A DNA stretch of 5,336 bases from Cytophagales bacterium (lineage in GTDB: Bacteria > Bacteroidota > Bacteroidia > Cytophagales > MED-G16), in the NCBI GenBank assembly GCA_029940715.1, contig JAPYTU010000090.1, positions 1 through 5,336 of the forward strand, given 5' to 3'. The position numbers and the translations under genes are program-made. Of the stretch, positions 1-5,336 are shown in pieces. How positions within the stretch are numbered: position 1 is the first letter of the stretch; each line of letters begins with the position of its first letter. The notes beneath the pieces are model-generated. The model was not told where the DNA came from and did not search any database. It was given only the letters and a program-made list of their open reading frames with translations.

Positions 1-15
1 ACAAATATTAATAAT

Positions 16-48
16 AAAAAACTTAACACATTGATTATAAACATGTTA
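16..48 (-). terminator. Probable intrinsic terminator of ssrA
   Basis: Read on the minus strand just after the tmRNA 3' end, this stretch can fold into a 9-bp stem pairing positions 48-40 with 32-24, including two G-U wobbles, and a 7-base loop. Six U residues (complement of positions 21-16) follow two bases after the stem. The stem is AT-rich and so weaker than a textbook terminator, but its position 14 bases past the mature 3' end and its orientation fit. Nothing else is visible in positions 1-61. Confidence 0.5.
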
Positions 49-61
49 GGAAATTATAATG

Positions 62-427
62 TGGAGTTGGCGGGATTCGAACCCGCGTCCAGATATGGAA
101 ACCATATTTCGTCTACATGCTTAGATAATTATTAATTTTCGAAATAGAATAGGAAAATATCAACCAAAATCTATCCTTATCTATTAAATTTCCCAATTAG
201 ACCCATAGAATTATCTTAAAGGTAGATCTCTTTATGACATCATATTAATTAGTCAAAGATCACCAACTAATTTTGATGTGACTTTTTAAATTCTTAGAAT
301 TTAAACCGCCATAGCGTATTCGTAATTACGTTCGCCGTTTATAAATTTTAGTATTTGATTACGGATGTTTACCATCACCCGACATGCAAAAATATAATCT
401 ATCATACTGTCAATTCCAGTCAACCCC
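62..427 (-). ncRNA. ssrA: Transfer-messenger RNA (tmRNA), one-piece form
   Basis: tmRNA, with SmpB, enters stalled ribosomes, acts first as an alanyl-tRNA and then as a short mRNA, and adds a degradation tag to the unfinished protein. The ends define the gene. The 5' GGGGUUG (complement of 427-421) pairs with CAACUCC (69-63) to form a 7-bp acceptor stem containing one G-U pair, followed by discriminator A at 62. The T arm is GCGGG-UUCGAAU-CCCGC (complement of 86-70). The D-like segment CUGGAAUUGAC near the 5' end resembles that of other tmRNAs. A GCAUGU segment occurs near each half, as expected around helix P2. At 366 nt the length is normal for the one-piece form. The terminal CCA is not encoded, since the genome continues with CAU after the discriminator, so it must be added after transcription. 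The gene is divergent from dnaX. Confidence 0.95.
301..336 (-). other. tmRNA tag-peptide reading frame
   Basis: Within the tmRNA, reading the minus strand from 336 to 301 gives GGC GAA CGT AAT TAC GAA TAC GCT ATG GCG GTT TAA, which is GERNYEYAMAV and a stop. The resume codon is taken as GGC by analogy with Bacteroidetes tags that start with GE and with the conserved AAC-G(A/G)C-GAA context of other tmRNAs; I cannot prove it from sequence. The charged and tyrosine-rich N-terminal part and small hydrophobic C-terminal part are typical of tags. The last residue is Val rather than the usual Ala. Confidence 0.8.
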
Positions 428-453
428 AAAAAACAAAGAACAAAATTGTAGCG

Positions 454-481
454 CAAATCTAATTTATTTAATTTACATCAA
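454..481 (-). promoter_or_regulatory. Bacteroidetes-type promoter of ssrA
   Basis: On the minus strand, positions 461-454 read TAGATTTG, a full match to the Bacteroidetes -7 element TAnnTTTG. TTG at 481-479 lies 17 bases upstream, within the spacing range usual for the -33 element. Transcription would begin around 446-450, leaving a leader of about 20 nt for RNase P to remove before the mature 5' end at 427. The -33 element touches the first base of the dnaX start codon. A sigma70-like TACAAT at 450-445 is a weaker alternative. I could not identify a convincing promoter for dnaX in the same spacer. Confidence 0.55.
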
Positions 482-2124
482 TGGAAAAGTATGTAGTATC
501 AGCAAGAAAATATAGACCAACAAATTTCAAAGATGTTGTAGGTCAAAGTCATGTCACCACAACACTCAGAAATGCTATTAATAATAATAAAGTAGCTCAA
601 TCTCTTCTTTTTTGTGGACCAAGAGGAGTAGGAAAAACATCATGTGCAAGAATTCTTGCAAATCAAATAAATGGGTTTAACAATGACAATCCATTAAAGA
701 ATACTAATAAGTTGAATATCTATGAATTAGATGCAGCATCAAATAATTCTGTTGATGACATAAGAAATTTAATAGATCAGGTCAGGTATGCACCTCAAAC
801 AGGAAAATATAAAGTTTATATAATAGATGAGGTACATATGTTATCAAATGCAGCCTTCAATGCTTTTTTAAAGACATTAGAAGAACCACCATCATATGCA
901 ATTTTTATATTAGCTACTACAGAAAAAAATAAAGTAATTCCTACAATCTTATCAAGATGTCAGATTTATGATTTTAATAGAATTGAGATAGAAGACATAA
1001 AAAATAAGCTTATAGAAATATTAAATATTGAAAATATAGAGTTTGATGATGAAGCACTTCATATTATAGCTCAAAAAGCTGATGGAGCTATGAGAGATGC
1101 TTTATCAATTCTTGACCTAATTAAAACTTTTTCTAAAGATTCTAAAATAACACTTGAAAATGTAACAAAAAACTTACATATTTTAGATAGTGAATATTTT
1201 TTTAAAATATCTAATCATTTATTCAATGGAGATATATCCTCAGCTTTGTTACTTCATAATGAAATACTAGCTAAAGGATTTGAAAGCTATAACCTTATTA
1301 CAGGACTTGTTATTCATTTCAGAAATCTTTTAGTTTGTCAAAATGAAAAAATCATTGAACTATTAGAAGTCTCAAACAGTGAAAAATTAAAATTCAAAGA
1401 ACAAGCACAACTCATATCATCAGATTTTATTGAAGAATGTATTGATATATTAAATCAATGTGATATCAATTATAAAATGACAAGCAATGCTAAAATTCAT
1501 ACTGAAATAACACTAGTAAAACTATCTAAACTAAAAAAAAAAACTAAAAAAATAAGTGTAGAAATTAAAAATCTTAAAAAAGATTTAATTTCTACAAAAT
1601 CAAAAAAGACAGAATCTAAAGAGACTGCTATAAAAAATAAAGTTGCTAAGAAAAAAGATATAAAACCTAAAGAAACTCCAAATTTTAAAGATTTACTTAA
1701 AACAAATAATATTTCTTCTAAAACCAAAAAAGAAGAGAAAGTAGAAAATAATGATAAAATCAATAAATTAAATTTTAATGAGGAATCATTTAATAAAATA
1801 ATTTTAGAATATGCTAATAATAATAAAAATAAAAAATCTGAGATAGCTATTTTAAAGAAAAAAATATCTTTTAATAAAAAAAACCATTCACTATTTCAAT
1901 TAGATAATGAACTTGAATCTTCAATATTTGAAAATATGAAACCAAAATTAACAAGCTTTATAAATTCAAAATTTATTGAAAAAATAAAAATAGATAAAGT
2001 CGTTAATTTAGTAGAAAAACCAAAAATTATCTACACAAACAAAGACAAGTACGAATACTTGAGAAAAAAAAATAAAAACTTAATAGATCTAAAAAATAAA
2101 TTGGGATTAGACTTTGAATTCTAA
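481..2124 (+). CDS. dnaX: DNA polymerase III subunit gamma/tau (clamp loader ATPase)
   Basis: DnaX is the ATPase motor of the clamp loader: with delta and delta' it opens the beta sliding clamp and places it on primed DNA. The 547-residue product has an AAA+ domain at about 1-165, with Walker A GPRGVGKTS at 46-54, Walker B IIDEVH at 114-119, sensor 1 LATTE at 144-148 and the SRC arginine-finger motif at 158-160. A lid domain (about 166-225, with KADGAMRDALSILD) and an oligomerisation domain to about 350 follow. Residues 351-435 are a Lys-rich, low-complexity linker. Residues 436-547 form a tau-type C-terminus ending YLRKKN...LKNKLGLDFEF, as I recall from flavobacterial DnaX. The four zinc-binding cysteines usual after Walker A are absent (residues 60-82). 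The start is the first in-frame ATG; no Shine-Dalgarno is seen, as is normal in Bacteroidetes. An A11 run at the core/linker boundary could yield a short gamma form. The gene is divergent from ssrA and overlaps the next gene tail to tail by 4 bases. Confidence 0.97.
   Translation: MEKYVVSARKYRPTNFKDVVGQSHVTTTLRNAINNNKVAQSLLFCGPRGVGKTSCARILANQINGFNNDNPLKNTNKLNIYELDAASNNSVDDIRNLIDQVRYAPQTGKYKVYIIDEVHMLSNAAFNAFLKTLEEPPSYAIFILATTEKNKVIPTILSRCQIYDFNRIEIEDIKNKLIEILNIENIEFDDEALHIIAQKADGAMRDALSILDLIKTFSKDSKITLENVTKNLHILDSEYFFKISNHLFNGDISSALLLHNEILAKGFESYNLITGLVIHFRNLLVCQNEKIIELLEVSNSEKLKFKEQAQLISSDFIEECIDILNQCDINYKMTSNAKIHTEITLVKLSKLKKKTKKISVEIKNLKKDLISTKSKKTESKETAIKNKVAKKKDIKPKETPNFKDLLKTNNISSKTKKEEKVENNDKINKLNFNEESFNKIILEYANNNKNKKSEIAILKKKISFNKKNHSLFQLDNELESSIFENMKPKLTSFINSKFIEKIKIDKVVNLVEKPKIIYTNKDKYEYLRKKNKNLIDLKNKLGLDFEF
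1533..1555 (+). promoter_or_regulatory. Candidate dnaX slippage/frameshift site (A11 run with stops in both other frames)
   Basis: Eleven A residues at 1533-1543 are read in the tau frame as L351-K-K-K-T355. One extra A (or a -1 shift) gives ...KKK-N followed by TAA at 1545-1547, a 355-residue protein. One missing A (or a +1 shift) gives ...KKK-L-K-K followed by TAA at 1553-1555, a 357-residue protein. Both products would keep the whole ATPase and oligomerisation core and lose the linker and C-terminus. This matches the logic of dnaX in E. coli (ribosomal -1 frameshift) and Thermus thermophilus (transcriptional slippage on A9). Caution is due because the gene is very A-rich and has other runs of 7-9 A. 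No Shine-Dalgarno-like stimulator or obvious hairpin is seen. Confidence 0.5.
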
Positions 2125-3596
2125 ACTTCCCAACCAGCCCTATACTCTCTAGTAACAAACTGATTTGCCTCATCAAAGTTTGTAATTTTCATATTTTCTC
2201 CATCCCACAAAAGTTTTTTTCTTCCAGTAAAATCAAAACCACCATTAGGAAACCCTAAGTGAGTAGAAGGATCCGTTTTAAACCTTAGCATATAACTTCT
2301 AATTGCTATATTTCCCATAAGGACTGTTTCTGTCATAGGTCCAGAATAGTCAAAAGATGAAGTTAAACTTTTATGTTCTTCACTATTAAAACCTGCCTTG
2401 CAAGCATCAATCCATTTTCTTTGATGTCCAAATTCTGGTTCAGGTTGATTGTTAGTATCAAATGTTAAAGTTTCTCTATTTTTTCTATATAGTTTAGGTG
2501 TTAATCCATATGTTCCAGAGGTAATAATACCTCTAGATCCTATCATCATTACACCATTTCCCCCACCTGGCTCACCTAATGATTCATCTACAGGAATAAG
2601 ATCAGGATGTGGAGGTCTTATCCCTCCATCACACCATATCATTTTAATTGGTTTATAGTTTTTACTTGTTCTATCAAAATCCAGTGTTACATAAGCAGAA
2701 GGAGGACATCCTTCAGGAATATACTCAGGACTCCACATTTTAATAAATACATTACCTACACTACACTCAACAGATTTAGGATATCCAAGGCCAAGAGTTC
2801 TATAAGGAACATCTATAATATGACAACCCATATCCCCCAAAGCCCCTGTTCCATAAGCCCACCATCCTCTCCAATTAAACGGGTGATATGCATCTGTATA
2901 GTCAATTTTTGGTGCTGTACCAAGCCATAAATCCCAATCTAAATTATCAGGGGCTGAACCTCCTGATGGTTTTGGAACTGGAATTCCTTGAGGCCATACA
3001 GGTCTATTTGTCCATACATACACTTTATCAACATCACCAATTAATTTTTTATTAAACCATTCCTGTATTTTAACCATACCAGAATTAGAAGCTCCTTGAT
3101 TTCCCATTTGAGTAACAATTTTCTTTTCTCTAGCAGTTTCAGTAAGCATCCTAGCTTCTCTAATATTATGAGTTAAAGGTTTTTGAACATACACATGAAT
3201 ACCAAGATCCATAGCGGCAAGAGCTTGAATTGCGTGCATATGATCAGGTGAAGAAATTGTCACAGCATCCAAATCCTTTTCTTTATCAAGCATTTCTCTA
3301 TAATCTTGATAAAAATTTGCCTTAGAGAATCTTTCTCTGGATTTTAAACTTTGTTTTCCTTTATCAACATCACACATAGCAACAACATTTTCAGCTCCTT
3401 GAATAGATGCATTCCATAAATCACTTGTTCCCTTACCACCAACACCTATACCTCCAATATTTAATGTATCACTTGGAGCTTGATATCCATTACCACCTAA
3501 TACATGCCTTGGAACAATAAAAAAACCTGATGCTGCAAGTGAACCATACTTTATAAAATCTCTACGTGATTTGTTTGTTGATATATTTTTTTTCAT
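2121..3596 (-). CDS. Tat-exported Gfo/Idh/MocA-family oxidoreductase
   Basis: This is a predicted NAD(P)-dependent dehydrogenase for sugars or sugar derivatives, probably periplasmic. The 491-residue product starts with a twin-arginine signal (SRRDFIK at 10-16, then a hydrophobic stretch to about 33, then the VPRHVLGG-type end common in Bacteroidetes members). The Rossmann fold shows GVGGKG at 51-56 and CDVD at 75-78; Asp76 at the end of the second strand suggests NAD preference. PDHMH is at 117-121. The family's EKP motif is QKP at 138-140. The second domain has ALGDMGCHIID at 252-262, with Asp255 and His259 in the usual catalytic positions. Length fits the exported subgroup (about 430-490). 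GH109-type glycosidases share this fold and export route, so an NAD-dependent glycoside-cleaving role is possible; the substrate is unknown. Start is ATG with no Shine-Dalgarno. It is divergent from the permease operon and is probably functionally linked to it. Confidence 0.92.
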   Translation of the reverse strand: MKKNISTNKSRRDFIKYGSLAASGFFIVPRHVLGGNGYQAPSDTLNIGGIGVGGKGTSDLWNASIQGAENVVAMCDVDKGKQSLKSRERFSKANFYQDYREMLDKEKDLDAVTISSPDHMHAIQALAAMDLGIHVYVQKPLTHNIREARMLTETAREKKIVTQMGNQGASNSGMVKIQEWFNKKLIGDVDKVYVWTNRPVWPQGIPVPKPSGGSAPDNLDWDLWLGTAPKIDYTDAYHPFNWRGWWAYGTGALGDMGCHIIDVPYRTLGLGYPKSVECSVGNVFIKMWSPEYIPEGCPPSAYVTLDFDRTSKNYKPIKMIWCDGGIRPPHPDLIPVDESLGEPGGGNGVMMIGSRGIITSGTYGLTPKLYRKNRETLTFDTNNQPEPEFGHQRKWIDACKAGFNSEEHKSLTSSFDYSGPMTETVLMGNIAIRSYMLRFKTDPSTHLGFPNGGFDFTGRKKLLWDGENMKITNFDEANQFVTREYRAGWEV

Positions 3597-3728
3597 AGTA
3601 TTTTGTTAAGGTTAGTTTATTATAAATAAAATTATAATCTTGATATAAAATCACTCTTAATTTAGAAATTTTTTTTTTAACTTAATAATTCTTCAAGAAA
3701 TAAGTAAAAATTAAAACCAAATCAAACT
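3597..3728. promoter_or_regulatory. Divergent intergenic region with promoters for both flanking transcripts
   Basis: This 132-base, strongly AT-rich stretch separates the start codons of the exported oxidoreductase (minus) and the permease operon (plus), so it must carry promoters for both. TATAAT-like hexamers occur on both strands (for example the palindromic ATTATAAT at 3631-3638), but I find no perfect TAnnTTTG element with a properly spaced TTG, so no promoter can be assigned. It also contains a T10 run (3669-3678) and a short inverted repeat (3689-3699). No ORF or RNA gene is seen. Confidence 0.5.
3689..3699. repeat. Short inverted repeat, possible operator
   Basis: TTCTT-C-AAGAA is an 11-base inverted repeat with 5-bp arms, 30 bases upstream of the permease start codon and between the two divergent genes. 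The position suits a regulator binding site, but so short a repeat in AT-rich DNA can arise by chance. Confidence 0.2.
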
Positions 3729-4907
3729 GTGAAAAATACAAAATTATCAATAATGATGTTCCTTCAATATTTTATTTGGGGAGCATGGTATGTAACTGCT
3801 GGAACATACATGGCAAAAATACTAAACTCATCAGGAGCTGAAATAGGAAATACATACAGTGCATTTGCTATTGCAACTATCATTTCTCCTTTTTTTGTAG
3901 GATCTATTGCAGATAGATATTTTTCAGCACAAAATATAATGGGCATTTTACATGTTATAGGAGGTTTACTATTAATCTATGCAACTCAAGTTACTTCCTC
4001 TTTTGCTTTTCTTATAATAGTACTAATCTATTCGATAGTTTATATGCCAACTGTTGCCCTTTCAAATAATATAGTTTTTGCTAATGTGAGTGATACTGGT
4101 AAAGTTTTTCCAGTAATAAGATTTTTTGGAACTTTTGGATGGATTGTTGCTGGATTTATTATTGGAAAGTTACAATTAGAAAATAATATTTCTACACTTC
4201 CCTTTACATTTTACATAGCAGCATTTGCATCTATATTACTTGGTATATTCTCATTTATTTTACCTAATGTACCACCAAAAGGAAACAAAGAAAGTTCTAG
4301 TTTAGGACTAGAAGGTATAGAATTACTCAATGACAAATCATATTTAATTTTCTTCATCTCTGCTATATTAATATGCATTCCATTGTCTTTCTATTATTCA
4401 TTTGCAAATGTTTTCTTAAATGATATAGGAATGGAAGGTGCAGCGGGAAAGATGATATTTGGACAAATATCTGAGGCTATCTTTATATTAACAATACCTT
4501 TTTTATATTATAGACTAGGAGTAAAAAATATTTTAATAATTGGAATTAGTGCATGGTTGTTAAGATTTATATTTTTTGCAAATGGAGATATGGGTGATTA
4601 CTATTGGATGATTATGGCTGGAATCATCCTACACGGAATATGTTATGATTTTTTCTTTGTTACAGGTTACATGTACACAGAAAATAAAGCAAATGAAAAA
4701 ATAAAAAATGCAGCTCAAGGATTATTCACTGTTGCCACTTATGGAATAGGTATGGCAATAGGATCTGCTATGGCAGGATATATATCAGATTATTATACTA
4801 TAAATGAAATAAAAAATTGGCCTGACATATGGATGGTTCCAGCATATATTGCTGCGGCTGTTTTATTATTTTTAATCATATTTTTTAAAGAAAAAAACAA
4901 ACAATAA
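3729..4907 (+). CDS. MFS transporter, nucleoside:H+ symporter (NupG-like) family
   Basis: This is an inner-membrane importer of the major facilitator superfamily, probably a proton symporter. The 392-residue product has twelve hydrophobic segments, beginning with SIMMFLQYFIWGAWYV (7-22), a motif I associate with the NupG/XapB-like family in Bacteroidetes; GSIADRYF after helix 2 corresponds to the MFS motif A. E. coli NupG is a little longer (418). In Bacteroidetes such permeases often sit beside Gfo/Idh/MocA dehydrogenases and sugar isomerases, so a sugar or sugar derivative is at least as likely a substrate as a nucleoside. The start is GTG: it keeps the MKxx-LSIMMFLQ N-terminus expected of the family, whereas the first ATG (3753) would cut into helix 1. 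No Shine-Dalgarno is seen. The next gene starts 4 bases after its stop, so the two are very probably co-transcribed. Confidence 0.9.
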   Translation: MKNTKLSIMMFLQYFIWGAWYVTAGTYMAKILNSSGAEIGNTYSAFAIATIISPFFVGSIADRYFSAQNIMGILHVIGGLLLIYATQVTSSFAFLIIVLIYSIVYMPTVALSNNIVFANVSDTGKVFPVIRFFGTFGWIVAGFIIGKLQLENNISTLPFTFYIAAFASILLGIFSFILPNVPPKGNKESSSLGLEGIELLNDKSYLIFFISAILICIPLSFYYSFANVFLNDIGMEGAAGKMIFGQISEAIFILTIPFLYYRLGVKNILIIGISAWLLRFIFFANGDMGDYYWMIMAGIILHGICYDFFFVTGYMYTENKANEKIKNAAQGLFTVATYGIGMAIGSAMAGYISDYYTINEIKNWPDIWMVPAYIAAAVLLFLIIFFKEKNKQ

Positions 4908-4911
4908 TATC

Positions 4912-5336
4912 ATGCAAAAAATTTCAATGCTTGGATCAGGATTTATAGGTAGATTCTATACTGATTCACTTCATGGTTACAGAAGTAAAGACAAAGTGGT
5001 TTCAATATATTCTAGAAGAGAAGAAAATGCAAAAAAATATGCTAATGACTATGGAGTTAGTCATTGGACTACTTCTATGGAAGAATCTGTATCACATAAA
5101 GATGTAGATGTTGTTTGTATTGCACTTCCAAATAATCTACATGAAGAAGCTGTACAACTTTGCTGTAAACACAACAAGGCAGTTATCTGTACAAAACCTC
5201 TTGGAAGAAATGCTAGTGAAGCAAAAAGAATGGTTGAATCAGTTGAAAAAGCTGGAATTTTTGCGGGTTATCTTGAAGATTTATGTTATACACCAAAGTT
5301 TTTAAAAGCTCTAAATAGCGTTAAAGGAGGTAGTCT
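4912..5336 (+). CDS. Gfo/Idh/MocA-family oxidoreductase, cytoplasmic (3' end outside window)
   Basis: This is the N-terminal part (141 codons) of a second Gfo/Idh/MocA dehydrogenase, open to the window edge. It begins MQKISMLGSGFIG, with the Rossmann GSGFIG at 8-13 and no signal peptide, so it should act in the cytoplasm. The second strand ends in YSRR (33-36) with no acidic residue, which suggests NADP(H) rather than NAD(H). ALPNNLHEEA (71-80) matches the usual PxxxH segment. The family EKP motif reads TKP at 94-96 in CTKPLGRN. The catalytic half of the protein (the DxxxH region) is not in the window. The ATG is 4 bases after the permease stop, which indicates one operon: the enzyme probably acts on what the permease brings in. 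Product and direction of reaction are unknown. Confidence 0.9.
   Translation, partial: MQKISMLGSGFIGRFYTDSLHGYRSKDKVVSIYSRREENAKKYANDYGVSHWTTSMEESVSHKDVDVVCIALPNNLHEEAVQLCCKHNKAVICTKPLGRNASEAKRMVESVEKAGIFAGYLEDLCYTPKFLKALNSVKGGS

Noticed and set aside
92..106. Hairpin with 6-bp arms ATATGG/CCATAT
   Set aside because: It falls in the 3' part of ssrA and is explained as a tmRNA helix, not a separate element.
268..275. TAATTTTG, a perfect TAnnTTTG match on the plus strand, as a possible dnaX promoter
   Set aside because: It lies inside ssrA in antisense, about 200 bases before dnaX, with no TTG at the proper distance upstream; likely chance.
1497..1763. Minus-strand open frame of 88 codons inside dnaX
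   Set aside because: It is the antisense of the Lys-rich linker; its Phe/Leu/Ser-rich product is what A-rich DNA gives on the other strand, and dnaX is clearly the real gene.
2064..2072. A9 run (and shorter runs at 1858-1864 and 1876-1883) as further dnaX slippage sites
   Set aside because: They lie within the C-terminal part, not at a domain boundary, and are shorter; they serve mainly as a caution about the A11 site.
2449..2930. Two plus-strand open frames opposite the exported oxidoreductase (2449-2658 and 2607-2930)
   Set aside because: Both lie antisense to conserved family motifs of the minus-strand gene, show no recognisable domains and have no plausible start context.
3764..3946. 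Minus-strand open frame of 60 codons inside the permease gene
   Set aside because: It is antisense to helices 1-3 of a clear MFS transporter, with no recognisable product of its own.
5108..5305. Plus-strand open frame of 65 codons near the window end
   Set aside because: It lies in another frame inside the partial Gfo/Idh/MocA gene (4912 onward), whose Rossmann and KP motifs are unmistakable.

Overview
The window looks like chromosomal DNA from a low-GC member of the Bacteroidota, most probably a flavobacterium-like lineage. The evidence is the DnaX sequence (no zinc-module cysteines, flavobacterial-style C-terminus), a tmRNA that does not encode its 3' CCA, an ssrA promoter fitting the Bacteroidetes TTG / TAnnTTTG consensus, no Shine-Dalgarno sequences before any start, and a Tat-exported Gfo/Idh/MocA oxidoreductase next to a NupG-type permease. 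The placement rests on remembered family features, not on a database search.

Layout: positions 16-48 hold a likely terminator and 62-427 hold ssrA (tmRNA), both on the minus strand. A 53-base spacer separates ssrA from the divergent dnaX gene (481-2124, plus). dnaX runs into a convergent gene for an exported sugar-type oxidoreductase (2121-3596, minus); the two stop codons overlap by 4 bases. A 132-base AT-rich divergent region (3597-3728) leads into a plus-strand operon: a 12-helix nucleoside-permease-like MFS transporter (3729-4907, GTG start) and, after 4 bases, a second, cytoplasmic Gfo/Idh/MocA oxidoreductase (4912 onward) cut by the window end.

The left half is housekeeping: ribosome rescue (tmRNA) and the DNA polymerase III clamp loader (DnaX). 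The right half reads as a small carbohydrate-derivative module: one dehydrogenase exported to the periplasm, a permease for import, and a cytoplasmic dehydrogenase acting after uptake. The substrate cannot be read from the sequence.

The observation most worth a second look is an A11 run in dnaX exactly where the conserved clamp-loader core ends. Stop codons wait in both other frames within 12 bases, so slippage in either direction would give a short gamma-like subunit of 355-357 residues. The tmRNA tag is also unusual, apparently ending in AMAV rather than the common ALAA. I found no clearly new multi-gene system, CRISPR array or mobile element.
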